Assembly: GCF_016786355.1 (NCBI RefSeq)
Contig: NZ_JADWYX010000012.1
Location: 54,079 to 116,905, forward strand
DNA from: Frankia sp. AgB1.9
GTDB lineage: Bacteria > Actinomycetota > Actinomycetes > Frankiales > Frankiaceae
Length of the DNA: 62,827 bases
Direction: 5' to 3'
Shown here: positions 55,061-62,827 of the stretch, in pieces
How the letters are laid out: each line of letters begins with the position of its first letter
Position numbering within the stretch: position 1 is the stretch's first letter
Notes under the pieces: generated by a model
Told to the model about the DNA's origin: nothing
Databases searched by the model: none
Seen by the model: the letters and a program-made list of their open reading frames with translations, nothing else
Position numbers and translations under genes: made by a program

Positions 55061-56305
55061 GTGACGACGCACGACAGCACGGACCGTCCCGGCGCCCAGT
55101 CGCCGGCTCCCGCCGTCGACCCGGCCCTCCTGCGTGGCCTCACCCAGCCCCGCCTCGGCCGCCGGCAGTTCCTGCAGGCAGGCGGCGCCGCCGGCCTCGC
55201 CGCGTTCCTCGCCGCGTGCGGCGTCAAGGGGGAGAAGAAGGCGCCGGCGAGTGCCGACGACGTCGCCACGTTCTGGAGCGACAAGAAGAAGGCGGGCACG
55301 CTCGACTTCGCCAACTGGCCGCTCTACATGGACACCGACGACGACGGTAAGCACCCGTCGCTGGTCCAGTTCGAGAAGGACACCGGTATCCACGTCAACT
55401 ACCGGGAGTCGATCCAGGACAACGGCGAGTACTTCGCGAAGGTGCAGCCGCAGCTCGCGGCGCACCAGTCGATCAGCGCCGACCTGATCGTCATCACCAA
55501 CGGCGTCTACCTGGACAAGTTCATCGAGCTGGGCTTCCTCGCCCCGCTGGACCAGACGAAGCTGCCGACCTTCGCCAAGAACGCCGACCCGTCGGTGAAG
55601 AGCCCCTCCTACGACAAGGGCAACAAGTACACCGTCGCGTGGCAGTCCGGCCTGGTGGGGATCGGGTACGACCCCGAGAAGACCGGGCGCGAGATCACGA
55701 GCTACGAGGACCTGTTCGACCCGGCCTTCAAGGGCCACGTCGGCATGTTCGGCGACAACGAGGACCTGCCGAACTTCGCGATGGTCGGCATGGGAATCAA
55801 GCCGGAGACGTCGACCGAGGCGGACTGGAAGAACGCCGCCGCGAAGCTGACGAAGCAGCGCGACGACGGCATCGTGCGCAAGTACTACGACCAGGGCTAC
55901 ATCGATGCGCTGGCCTCCGGCGACCTGTGGCTGTCGATGGCCTGGTCCGGCGACGTCTACCAGCAGCAGGCCGGCGGCAAGAACCTCAAGTTCGTGGTCC
56001 CGAAGGAGGGTGGCCTCTTCTGGACGGACAACATGTGCATCCCGATCACCGCCACCCACCCGGTCGACGCGATCACCTACATGGACTACGTGTACAAGCC
56101 GGACGTCGCGGCGATGCTGACCGACTACATCAACTACATCACCCCGGTTCCGGCCGCGAAGTCGCTGGTCGACCCGGCGCTTTCCGGATCCCCGCTGATC
56201 TTCCCAACCGCGGACGACCTGAAGAAGACCTACCGGTACCGCGACCTCACCGCGGCCGAGGAGAAGACCTGGAACGGCATCTTCCAGCCCATCGTCCAGT
56301 CGTGA
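55061..56305 (+). CDS. Polyamine-type ABC transporter, substrate-binding lipoprotein
   Basis: 414 residues. N-terminus with a twin-arginine RRQFLQAGGAAG and a lipobox LAAC (acylated Cys ~58). The mature part matches PotD/PotF folds (FANWPLYMDTDD, GLVGIGYDPEKTGREI, LWLSMAWSGDVYQQ, FVVPKEGGLFWTDNMCIP). It captures polyamine or a similar cation outside the membrane. GTG start with CGGAGGATC upstream. Confidence 0.9.
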   Translation: MTTHDSTDRPGAQSPAPAVDPALLRGLTQPRLGRRQFLQAGGAAGLAAFLAACGVKGEKKAPASADDVATFWSDKKKAGTLDFANWPLYMDTDDDGKHPSLVQFEKDTGIHVNYRESIQDNGEYFAKVQPQLAAHQSISADLIVITNGVYLDKFIELGFLAPLDQTKLPTFAKNADPSVKSPSYDKGNKYTVAWQSGLVGIGYDPEKTGREITSYEDLFDPAFKGHVGMFGDNEDLPNFAMVGMGIKPETSTEADWKNAAAKLTKQRDDGIVRKYYDQGYIDALASGDLWLSMAWSGDVYQQQAGGKNLKFVVPKEGGLFWTDNMCIPITATHPVDAITYMDYVYKPDVAAMLTDYINYITPVPAAKSLVDPALSGSPLIFPTADDLKKTYRYRDLTAAEEKTWNGIFQPIVQS

Positions 56306-56326
56306 TCGCCTGAACCGGAGCGAATC

Positions 56327-57250
56327 ATGACCCAGACTGTGGCCGCCGCCCCGGCGAGCGGGGCGGCGGGCGGCCGCGGGAAGAAGCCGAAGCACTGGCG
56401 CTCGCCGTGGACCCCCTACCTGCTGTCCACCCCGGGCGGGCTCTACCTCGCGATCTTCTTCGTGGTGCCGATGCTCGTCATGCTCTCGGTCTCGCTGCAG
56501 ACCGGGAACGTGACCGACGGCTTCGCCCAGACCTTCAACTTCGGGATCTACCCGCACGCGATCAGCGAGTACTCGACGCAGCTGATCCGGTCGTTCATCT
56601 ACGGCGGCGCCTGCACGGTGCTGTCGATCGTGCTGGCGTATCCGATGGCGTACTGGATTGCCTTCTACGGCGGGAAGCGACGCGCGACCTACCTCTTCCT
56701 GGTCCTGCTCCCGTTCCTCGTCTCGTTCATCATCCGGACCGTCTCGTGGGAGTTCCTGCTCGCCGACGACGGCGTCATCCTCGGGAACCTCAAGCACATC
56801 GGGCTGCTGCCGGACGGCTTCCGGGTCATGGCGACCTCGGCGGCGGTGATCGGCGGCCTGACGTACAACTCGTTCCCGTTCATGCTGTTGCCGATCTACG
56901 TGGCCCTGGAGCGGATGGACCCGCGGCTGCTGGAAGCAGCGGGTGACCTGTACGCCAACAAGGCCGGTGTGTTCGGCCGGGTGGTGCTGCCGCTGTCCAT
57001 GCCGGGCGTGTTCGCCGGCGTGCTGCTCACGTTCGTCCCGGCGACCTCGGACTACGTCAACGCGTCGATCCTCGGGGGCACCCACAACACGATGATCGGG
57101 AACATCATCCAGACGGCGTTCCTGACGAACGCGGACTATCCCCTCGCGTCGGCGCTGTCGTTCATCCTGATGGTGATCCTGCTGATCGGCATCCTCATCT
57201 ACGCCCGGGTGCTCGGCACCCGGGACGTGTTCGAGATGGCGACCCGGTGA
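56327..57250 (+). CDS. Polyamine-type ABC transporter permease (PotB-like)
   Basis: 307 residues, six helices. Permease EAA motif region EAAGDLYANKAGVFGRVVLP. Long inner start segment (GGRGKKPKHWRSPWTPYLL). Immediately follows the binding protein and is overlapped 4 bp by the second permease. Confidence 0.9.
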   Translation: MTQTVAAAPASGAAGGRGKKPKHWRSPWTPYLLSTPGGLYLAIFFVVPMLVMLSVSLQTGNVTDGFAQTFNFGIYPHAISEYSTQLIRSFIYGGACTVLSIVLAYPMAYWIAFYGGKRRATYLFLVLLPFLVSFIIRTVSWEFLLADDGVILGNLKHIGLLPDGFRVMATSAAVIGGLTYNSFPFMLLPIYVALERMDPRLLEAAGDLYANKAGVFGRVVLPLSMPGVFAGVLLTFVPATSDYVNASILGGTHNTMIGNIIQTAFLTNADYPLASALSFILMVILLIGILIYARVLGTRDVFEMATR

Positions 57251-58218
57251 GCGTAGGAGGACGCGTGCGGAGGTCCCGTCCGGAGCGTGCGGAGGACGGG
57301 GCCGTAGCTCGCGGCGGACGGAGCGAACCAGAGACTCTGAGCGCGCCGACCGCGGTGACGACCGCCGAGGCGCGGCCGGCCGCGACGAGGCGGCGGCCGC
57401 GTATCCGTTGGGGCGCGCACCTGATGCACGCCTACACCTGGCTGATCCTGCTGTGGCTGGTCGCACCGATCATCTTCATGATCGTCTTCAGCTTCAATGA
57501 CACGCACAGCCGCCAGAACACCCACTGGCAGGGCTTCACCTTCAAATGGTGGGGCCGGCTCGGGGCCTACCCGGACCTCACCAGCTCGCTGGTGAACTCC
57601 CTGACGATCGGCGTGCTGTCGACCCTGATCGCGACGGCTTTCGGCACGATGATCGGCATGGCGATCGGGAAACATGCGTTCCGCGGCCAGGGCGGCGTGA
57701 ACCTGCTGCTTTTCGCGAACATCGCCGCGCCCGAGGTGGTGCTGGGCTCGTCGCTGCTCTCGCTGTTCATCACGATGAACATCCCGCGCGGGTACCTGAC
57801 GATCCTGATCGCGCACGTCATGTTCAACCTGGCCTATGTCGCGGTGGTCGTCAGTACACGGCTGGCCAGTTTCGACATGAGTCTCGAAGAGGCGGCCCGC
57901 GATCTGGGTGCCGGCCCCTGGGCGACGTTCCGCCTGGTGACGCTCCCGATCATCCTGCCGGGCATCCTGTCCGGCGCGATGCTGGCGTTCTCGATGTCGA
58001 TCGACGAGTACATCATCACGGCGTTCAACGCGGGCGGCACGCTCACGTTCCCGCTGTGGGTCATGGGCGCGACCAAGAACGGTGTCCCGCCGCAGGTCAA
58101 CGTGATGGCGACGATCATCTTCGTCGGCGGCATTCTGCTGGCCGTCGGGGGTTTCGTCATCGGTCGCGGGGCGAAGGCCCGCGCGCCCGAGGAGGACCTG
58201 GGCGTCGTCCCCGTCTGA
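57247..58218 (+). CDS. Polyamine-type ABC transporter permease (PotC-like)
   Basis: 323 residues, six helices after a ~55-residue basic leader. EAA motif EEAARDLGAGPWATFRLVTL; DEYIITAFNAGG is typical of PotC. GTG start overlapping the previous stop (GTGA). A terminator hairpin follows. Confidence 0.9.
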   Translation: MSVGGRVRRSRPERAEDGAVARGGRSEPETLSAPTAVTTAEARPAATRRRPRIRWGAHLMHAYTWLILLWLVAPIIFMIVFSFNDTHSRQNTHWQGFTFKWWGRLGAYPDLTSSLVNSLTIGVLSTLIATAFGTMIGMAIGKHAFRGQGGVNLLLFANIAAPEVVLGSSLLSLFITMNIPRGYLTILIAHVMFNLAYVAVVVSTRLASFDMSLEEAARDLGAGPWATFRLVTLPIILPGILSGAMLAFSMSIDEYIITAFNAGGTLTFPLWVMGATKNGVPPQVNVMATIIFVGGILLAVGGFVIGRGAKARAPEEDLGVVPV

Positions 58219-58236
58219 GGACTGCCGGGCAGACCT

Positions 58237-58275
58237 GGGCCGGGATGGATCCCCTGACGGGGCCCATCCCGGCCC
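58237..58275. terminator. Bidirectional terminator between permease and DLW gene
   Basis: 12-bp perfect arms GGGCCGGGATGG/CCATCCCGGCCC with a 15-nt loop, between convergent genes. Confidence 0.7.
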
Positions 58276-58281
58276 GTCGGG

Positions 58282-58413
58282 CTAGTTGCCGCCCTGGTCG
58301 GCGGAGGTCGCCTCGTGCCACAGGTCAACCTGCTCGCTTTTGTCCTTGCGCCAGCGGGCGGCCAATGCGGCGGCGCTGGCGACCGCGGCGATCAACGCAA
58401 GCCTGCGCATCAT
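58282..58413 (-). CDS. DLW-family small protein
   Basis: 43 residues: MMRRLALIAAVASAAALAAR, then WRKDKSEQVDLWHEATSADQ. N-terminal hydrophobic helix and the DLW-x-EAT motif of the actinobacterial DLW-39 family, normally coded near gyrA/tRNA. Perfect AAGGAGGG upstream of the double ATG. Membrane micropeptide of unknown role. Its displacement to this point supports the view that 40.8-58.2 kb was inserted. Confidence 0.85.
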   Translation of the reverse strand: MMRRLALIAAVASAAALAARWRKDKSEQVDLWHEATSADQGGN

Positions 58414-58546
58414 CGGACGCCCTCCTTTGCCTGGGTTCCGGTGCCGGGGTTTTCGGCTTCGGGGTTCCGGGAAAGCAGCCTGCGGCCTGCCGGCCGTCGA
58501 CTCATCCCGTCAACGTATCCCGGTTGGGCTGATCGTGGCGCGAGCC

Positions 58547-59089
58547 TCAGCGCTGGTAGGTGCCTCGAATGACCGCCCTGGCCAGCGTGTGGAACGCCAG
58601 GTTGAAGCCGACGACCGCGGGAGCGACGGCGTCGTTGATCTCCAGCTTTGGCACGTCGACCGCGTGCACGACGAAGACGTACCGGTGTGGGCGGTCGCCA
58701 GCCGGCGGCGCGGCGCCGCCGTAGCTCTTGGTGCCCCAGTCGCAGGCGACGTGGTACGCGCCGGACGGGAGGCCGGACAGATCGCCGGAGGCGGCACCGG
58801 TCGTGAGCTCGGTCACGGACGCCGGGATGTCGACGAGAACCCAGTGCCAGAAACCGGAGCCGGTTGGCGCGTCCGGGTCATAGCAGGTGACCACGAAGGA
58901 CTTCGTCTCGCTGGGGAAGCCCGACCAGGACAGCTGCGGCGACAGGTCGCCGCCGCCGGCGCTGCCGTGCGCGTGCGCCAGGGGCAGCGGCGCGCCGTCG
59001 GCGAAGTCCGTACTGGTCACGGCGAAGGTCGGCGCGGGCGGGAGCAGGTCGATCGGGTCCGGTGCCGGAGCGCGGTCAGCCAGCGACAT
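58547..59089 (-). CDS. YbhB/YbcL family (PEBP-like) protein
   Basis: 180 residues, phosphatidylethanolamine-binding-like fold. CYDPDAPTGSGFWHWVLVDI and GGAAPPAGDRPHRYVFVVHA are the two signature segments. No signal peptide, so cytoplasmic. Ligand unknown. Divergent from the P-II gene. Confidence 0.9.
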   Translation of the reverse strand: MSLADRAPAPDPIDLLPPAPTFAVTSTDFADGAPLPLAHAHGSAGGGDLSPQLSWSGFPSETKSFVVTCYDPDAPTGSGFWHWVLVDIPASVTELTTGAASGDLSGLPSGAYHVACDWGTKSYGGAAPPAGDRPHRYVFVVHAVDVPKLEINDAVAPAVVGFNLAFHTLARAVIRGTYQR

Positions 59090-59202
59090 TTTCGTCGGTC
59101 CTCCAGAAGAGCCGGTGTGGGGCGCAGGACCCAGCCATCCGTCGGCTCTACGCTTTGGCGGGACGAAATACCGCAGTCCGAGCGCATGAGTGGGGCCTGG
59201 TC

Positions 59203-59541
59203 GTGAAGCTTGTCACCGCAATTCTCCGCCCGCACCGGGTGGCCGACGTGCGCGCCGCGCTGACCACGTTCGGTATCCATGGGATGACAATTAGCCAGGC
59301 GTCTGGTTACGGAAAGGAAGTGTCGCGCACCAGTTCGTACCGGGGGCGGCGCTTCCACGACGAGTCTGTCAGTAATGTCCGGATGGAGGTCCTCGTCGAC
59401 GACGGGGACGCCGATGACATCGTGAACGTGATCCTTGGCTCGGCCGCGAGCACGGCCAGCGGGGCCGGGAAGATCTGGATCACCCCCGTCGTCTCGCTGA
59501 CCAGGGTTCGGACCGGCGAACGGGGCATGGACGCCATCTAA
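59203..59541 (+). CDS. P-II family signalling-like protein (divergent T-loop)
   Basis: 112 residues, beginning VKLVTAILRPHRVADVRAAL, like GlnB/GlnK, ending TPVVSLTRVRTGERGMDAI, as in P-II (IRTGExxxxAI). The T-loop reads GYGKEVSRTSSYRGRRFHDE; where GlnB has the modified Tyr51 there is Phe. The B-loop Gly/Lys motif (SGAGKIWI) is kept. It is not next to amtB or glnD. GTG start. It may be a P-II-like protein that binds nucleotide or another metabolite without uridylylation. Confidence 0.8.
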   Translation: MKLVTAILRPHRVADVRAALTTFGIHGMTISQASGYGKEVSRTSSYRGRRFHDESVSNVRMEVLVDDGDADDIVNVILGSAASTASGAGKIWITPVVSLTRVRTGERGMDAI

Positions 59542-59619
59542 AGTTCCAGCAGCTGAGGGTCCGGATGTTGTCCGTTGTTCTTCGGAGTGGCGACAAGGCC
59601 ACGCCGAACCTGTAACGTA

Positions 59620-59733
59620 TGGCTTGTCCCGGTCGGCGTACCCCTCGAATCCCCCCGTATCGATGGGTACGTCACCGGGACTCCTTATGCCCCGCTTCGC
59701 CGCCCGTCTGGCGCGTCGATCGGGGCCTTTTTG
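59620..59733 (+). ncRNA. Candidate small RNA (6C-like) with intrinsic terminator
   Basis: Imperfect stem 59628-59643/59665-59679 (CCCGGT..GTACCC/GGGTAC..CCGGG) enclosing a loop with six consecutive C, then GCCCCG/CGGGGC followed by CTTTTTG, an intrinsic terminator. Actinobacterial 6C RNAs have C-rich hairpin loops of this sort. A TAACGTAT box lies just before. Not coding. Confidence 0.45.
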
Positions 59734-59819
59734 TTGCCCCGGGGATGCCGGGCTCGGTGGCCGGATCATCGCTCGTGCGCGGGCGAGGCGGTGGTCCGAC
59801 CCGAATCCGGGTGCGGCGT

Positions 59820-59833
59820 GACCCACGTGAAAC
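59820..59833. promoter_or_regulatory. Weak parS-like site (11/14)
   Basis: GACCCACGTGAAAC: right half and the CACGTG centre match parS; left half degenerate. 14 bp before the lipase start. Confidence 0.3.
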
Positions 59834-59846
59834 ATCGAGGCGCCGG

Positions 59847-61094
59847 ATGGGTGAATACGCTCAGAGTGTGGCGAGGCGGGCGAACCTGGGCGCACTGGGC
59901 CGAGGTCAGGCGCGCCGCGTCCTTGGCTGTCTCGTGGCGGCCCTGGCCTTCGCAGCGCCGCTGGCTGGCTGTTCGGCTGGCTCTTCCGCGGCGGCGGGCG
60001 GGGCGACGGCGCAGTCGCTGGCTCCAGGCGCCCCCGGCAGCCTGATCACGGCGACGCCGGTGGCCGGTGCACCGGCCGGCATCACGGCCTGGCGGGTGAT
60101 CTACCACACCCGGGACCAGAACGGCGCCGACGTGGCGGCCTCCGGGCTGGTGCTCAGCCCGGCACCGGGGCACGGCGGCACGGTGCCGTCCGGTGGCCGG
60201 CGGGTGGTCGCCTTCGGTCATGGCACCACGGGCGTGGCGGACGCCTGCGCACCGTCACTGGCCCAGCCCGCGCTGACCGCCGTCGGCAGCACCTTCTCGC
60301 TGGTCCAGCAGGGTTACGTCGTCGCCGCCGCCGACTACATCGGCCTTGGCACCCCCGGCGACCACGCGATCTACGTGGCCAGGCCCGCGGCCCAGGCCCT
60401 GCTCGACGTGGTGCGGGCCGCCCGCGCGCTGCCGGCGGCGCATGCGGGTAGCGACATGATCATCTGGGGTTACTCGCAGGGCGGGCAGGCCGCGCTCGCC
60501 GCCGGGGTGATGACCGGCTACGCGCCTGAGCTCAGGGTGCGCGGTGTGGTCGCCATGGCGCCGCTCGCGGACCTGCCACGCTCGCTGGCGAGCCTGCGCG
60601 ACGAGAACGACACGGGCGTCGCCTACATCCTGATGGCGGCCTATGGCGTCTCGGTGGCCTATCCCTCGGTGAACCTGTCGGCCGACCTGACCACACACGG
60701 GAAGCGGCTACTGTCGATCTTGCAGCACAAGTGTGCGGTCGACCTGGTGACAGCCAGTACCGGGCTCACCGAGGCCCAGGTGTTTCTGCATGACCCGCTG
60801 ACCATCGAGCCCTACGTCTCCAGGTTCGCCGCGCAGCGCAAGGCGGTGATCGGCGCCATGCCACCGCTGTTGCTGCTGCAGGGCGATGCCGACAACGTCA
60901 TCCGCCAGCCGATCACCGACGGGGTCGTGCGGGACCTGTGCGCGGCCGGAACCGCCGTCGACTACCACCGTTACCCGAACGCCGGCCACAGCACGGTCTT
61001 CAGCACGTCGTCCCGCGACATGTACACCTGGATCGCGAACCGGTTCCGCGCCGACCCGGCCCCGATGCACAGCATCTGCGGCCCGACGCTCTGA
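59847..61094 (+). CDS. Secreted lipoprotein lipase (LIP family, alpha/beta hydrolase)
   Basis: 415 residues. Lipobox LAGC after a hydrophobic signal (VLGCLVAALAFAAPLAGC), so membrane-attached outside. Nucleophile motif GYSQGG (about residue 211), GHGTTGVADACAPS oxyanion region, DADNVIRQP and a later NAGHS with the His. Resembles secretory lipases acting on triacylglycerol or polyketide esters. ATG 59847 chosen since the upstream frame runs through the RNA candidate. Confidence 0.87.
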   Translation: MGEYAQSVARRANLGALGRGQARRVLGCLVAALAFAAPLAGCSAGSSAAAGGATAQSLAPGAPGSLITATPVAGAPAGITAWRVIYHTRDQNGADVAASGLVLSPAPGHGGTVPSGGRRVVAFGHGTTGVADACAPSLAQPALTAVGSTFSLVQQGYVVAAADYIGLGTPGDHAIYVARPAAQALLDVVRAARALPAAHAGSDMIIWGYSQGGQAALAAGVMTGYAPELRVRGVVAMAPLADLPRSLASLRDENDTGVAYILMAAYGVSVAYPSVNLSADLTTHGKRLLSILQHKCAVDLVTASTGLTEAQVFLHDPLTIEPYVSRFAAQRKAVIGAMPPLLLLQGDADNVIRQPITDGVVRDLCAAGTAVDYHRYPNAGHSTVFSTSSRDMYTWIANRFRADPAPMHSICGPTL

Positions 61095-61112
61095 GGACCC
61101 CTGCGTCGGGCG

Positions 61113-61131
61113 GCGCCGGCTCAGCCGGCGC
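61113..61131. terminator. Bidirectional hairpin, lipase/reductase
   Basis: 9-bp perfect arms GCGCCGGCT/AGCCGGCGC with 1-nt loop between convergent genes; it includes the reductase stop codon. Confidence 0.55.
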
Positions 61132-61687
61132 GCAGCCCGGCGAGCGCGGCCGTCCAGCGGGCAATCTCGTCGAACATCACCTTGGCGGCCGCGTCCATCG
61201 CCGCGTCGGCGACGAGCTGGCCGTCCGAGCCGATCTTCTGACCTACCATGGCGAGGGCGATCGCCGGCGTCACCGGGACCAGATCGAGCGCCGTGAGCAC
61301 CGGCTTGATCGCCTGCACCGCGCGGGTACCGGCGGCGATACCGCCATAGCTGGCGAAACCGACCGGCTTGTATCGCCACTCCGCGGACAGGAAGTCGATC
61401 GCGTTCTTCAACGGCGCGGTGAACGAATGGTTGTACTCAGGCATCACGAAGACGAACGCGTCCGCCGCGGCCACGGTCGCGGCCCACTCTTTGGTGTGGT
61501 CATGGGCGTAGTCGCCCAACCGAGGGTGCCTCGGCTCGTTGAACATTGGAAGGTCGACCTCGGCGAGGTCGACGAGCTCCACGTCGAAGGCACCGTGCGC
61601 CGTCGCCTGCTCGGCGACCCATGTCCCGATCGAGGGCCCGATCCGGCCGGGACGGGTGCTCGCGATGATGATCACAAGTTTCGGCAC
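61121..61687 (-). CDS. NADPH-dependent FMN reductase family protein
   Basis: 188 residues from GTG 61687 (GGTGGGG upstream; ATG 61729 is an alternative). Flavodoxin-like: IIIASTRPGRIGPSIGTWV binds FMN phosphate, and PEYNHSFTAPLKNAIDFLS is the family signature. Probably reduces flavin, quinone or azo substrates. Confidence 0.9.
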   Translation of the reverse strand: MPKLVIIIASTRPGRIGPSIGTWVAEQATAHGAFDVELVDLAEVDLPMFNEPRHPRLGDYAHDHTKEWAATVAAADAFVFVMPEYNHSFTAPLKNAIDFLSAEWRYKPVGFASYGGIAAGTRAVQAIKPVLTALDLVPVTPAIALAMVGQKIGSDGQLVADAAMDAAAKVMFDEIARWTAALAGLRAG

Positions 61688-61926
61688 GACGATGGCCCCA
61701 CCTTCTGACGAGCAATGAAGATTGCGCACGCAACGAAATTCAGGCTAGCGACCGGGTCGGTGGGGAAACGGCCGGCCCGGTCATGGGGTTGACCACAGTC
61801 CTGCCGTCTGGACCTACTCTTCGGCGGGGCGGTGCAACCCGGCACCTGTGGGCCGCGTGGTGGCGGCCGGCAGGACAACCAGGCCGAACGCTGTTCGGTC
61901 CGAGCGCGGAAACGGAGAATGGCGCG

Positions 61927-62699
61927 GTGACTCAGGGCGGCCCCAAGGCCCGCACTTGGCCCCAGGAAGCGCAGGCCCGCACGTGGCCTCAAGATCCGCA
62001 GGCCCGCACCTGGCCTGAAGATCCACAGCCTCGCACCTGGCCTGATGATCTCCAGGCCGCTAGCTGGCCCCAGGACCGCACCGGGCCTCAGGAGGTGGAG
62101 CCCAGGTCCGCCACGGTCCTCGGTCTCGACCTCGGTGGGACCTCGATCAAGTGGGTGACGCTGGCGGACGGCCAGGTGACGCGCAAGGGCCGGGTCCCGA
62201 CCCCGCACAGCGGGGTGGACGACGTGCTGCGCGCCCTGTCGGACGTCGCCGCGCAGGTTCCCGAGGCCCGCGCGATCGGGGTGGCCGCCGCCGGTGCGCT
62301 CGACCCGGTCGCCGGCCGGCTGCTCGTCGTCCCGAACATCGCGGGCGAGTGGGCGACTCGCGCCGTCGGCCCGGAGCTCGCCGACGCCACCGGCCGTCCG
62401 GTGAACCTCGCGAACGACGCCCGCGCGTTCGCCTACGGCCAGTTGCGGCACGGTGCCGCGGCGGGGGCCCGTGACGCGATCTTCGTCACCCTGGGGACCG
62501 GCATCGGCGGCGCCATCGCCTCCGACGGGCAGCTTCGGATGGGCCAGGCCCGCCGCGGCGGCGAGATCGGGCACATGCCCATCGAGCCGGTGGACGGTCG
62601 CAAGTGCGGCTGCGGCTCGGTCGGCTGCCTGGAGACGATCGCCGGCGGCCGCGCGCTGGCCGAGATGGGCGCGGACCTGGTGCGTGCCGGGGCCGCGCC
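61927..62699 (+). CDS. ROK-family glucokinase, C-terminus missing, with repeat N-terminus
   Basis: Read directly from the sequence: GTG after GGAGAA. Residues 8-50 are five ARTWPQDPQ-type 9-aa repeats. Then LGLDLGGTSIKWV (phosphate-binding DxGGT), FVTLGTGIGGAIAS, and the ROK zinc motif GEIGHMPIEP followed by KCGCGSVGCLE. It phosphorylates glucose or a related sugar. The last ~130 bp (62700 onward) show frame damage: ..AAAFAAEGDRLMVHPF may be its continuation after the poly-G run. Confidence 0.85.
61948..62076 (+). repeat. 27-bp in-frame tandem repeat at the start of the ROK gene
   Basis: About 4.7 units coding ARTWPQDPQ variants (ARTWPQEAQ, ARTWPQDPQ, ARTWPEDPQ, PRTWPDDLQ, then partial). Third positions vary more than the others, so the peptide is kept. 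Confidence 0.85.
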
Positions 62700-62745
62700 G
62701 GGGGGGGGGGGGGGGGGGGGGCGAGCGGGGGCCGGGGGGGCCCGC
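62700..62745. other. Low-quality G-run near right end
   Basis: Twenty or more consecutive G followed by a damaged frame, inside the ROK gene. Same character as the left end; likely artefact. Confidence 0.8.
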
Positions 62746-62827
62746 GGCCGGGCCCGCCGCCGCCGCGGCGTTCGCCGCCGAGGGCGACCGGCTGATGGTC
62801 CACCCGTTCGACGATGCGGCCGTGATC

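Overview
The window is a high-GC actinobacterial chromosome segment centred on the replication origin, most consistent with Frankia or a close Frankiaceae relative. This rests on very high GC, GTG/TTG starts, actinobacterial synteny, a dispersed hairpin family and a DUF222/HNH gene; species is not claimed. Gene order tracks the Mycobacterium tuberculosis origin region: pcnA, mutT-like Nudix, DUF6049, murJ, pseudokinase, sigM, anti-sigma, trxB, trxA, cwlM, GNAT, parB, parA, rsmG, jag, yidC, yidD, rnpA, rpmH, dnaA, oriC, dnaN, recF, DUF721, gyrB, gyrA, DUF3566, tRNA-Ile. Both window ends (about 1-93 and 62700-62745) are G/C homopolymer runs that look like contig-end artefacts.

Left part (94-14377): tRNA nucleotidyltransferase, Nudix hydrolase, the lipid II flippase MurJ with its pseudokinase partner as separate genes, SigM and its zinc-finger anti-sigma factor, thioredoxin reductase/thioredoxin, and the CwlM-like amidase-fold protein. 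These tie cell-wall synthesis control to redox and envelope stress. A 2.3 kb gene-free stretch (14378-16688) holds two kinds of tandem repeat and two parS-like sites. parAB and rsmG follow on the minus strand, with another parS inside parA.

Between rsmG and jag there is an insertion relative to the usual order: an HNH endonuclease gene with an in-frame TGA (20282-21760), palindromic repeats, and a large membrane glycosyltransferase. jag is split by an apparent frameshift that puts the R3H domain in another frame. yidC-yidD-rnpA-rpmH run leftward away from dnaA. dnaA-dnaN flank oriC, which is preceded by a long hairpin element and by 16-bp and 9-bp tandem arrays. recF, DUF721, gyrB, gyrA and DUF3566 follow rightward, then tRNA-Ile with an intrinsic terminator.

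The right part (41-62 kb) is accessory: a GT4/methyltransferase/prenyltransferase-like/methyltransferase cluster, a PQQ-propeller membrane protein, tRNA-Ala on the opposite strand, an orphan ParA-like ATPase with two single-pass proteins whose C-terminal tails share a Cys-flanked motif, repeated CGCTGCCCA motifs around that locus, a mycothiol-dependent isomerase, a polyamine-type ABC operon, a DLW-family micropeptide, a YbhB-type protein, a divergent P-II protein, a candidate small RNA, a lipoprotein lipase, an FMN reductase and a truncated ROK kinase.

The strongest candidates for undescribed biology are the five-copy hairpin family with compensating stem changes, the ParA-like/tail-protein module with its iterons, the four-box DnaA cluster inside the DUF6049 gene, and the tandem repeats beside parS and oriC.
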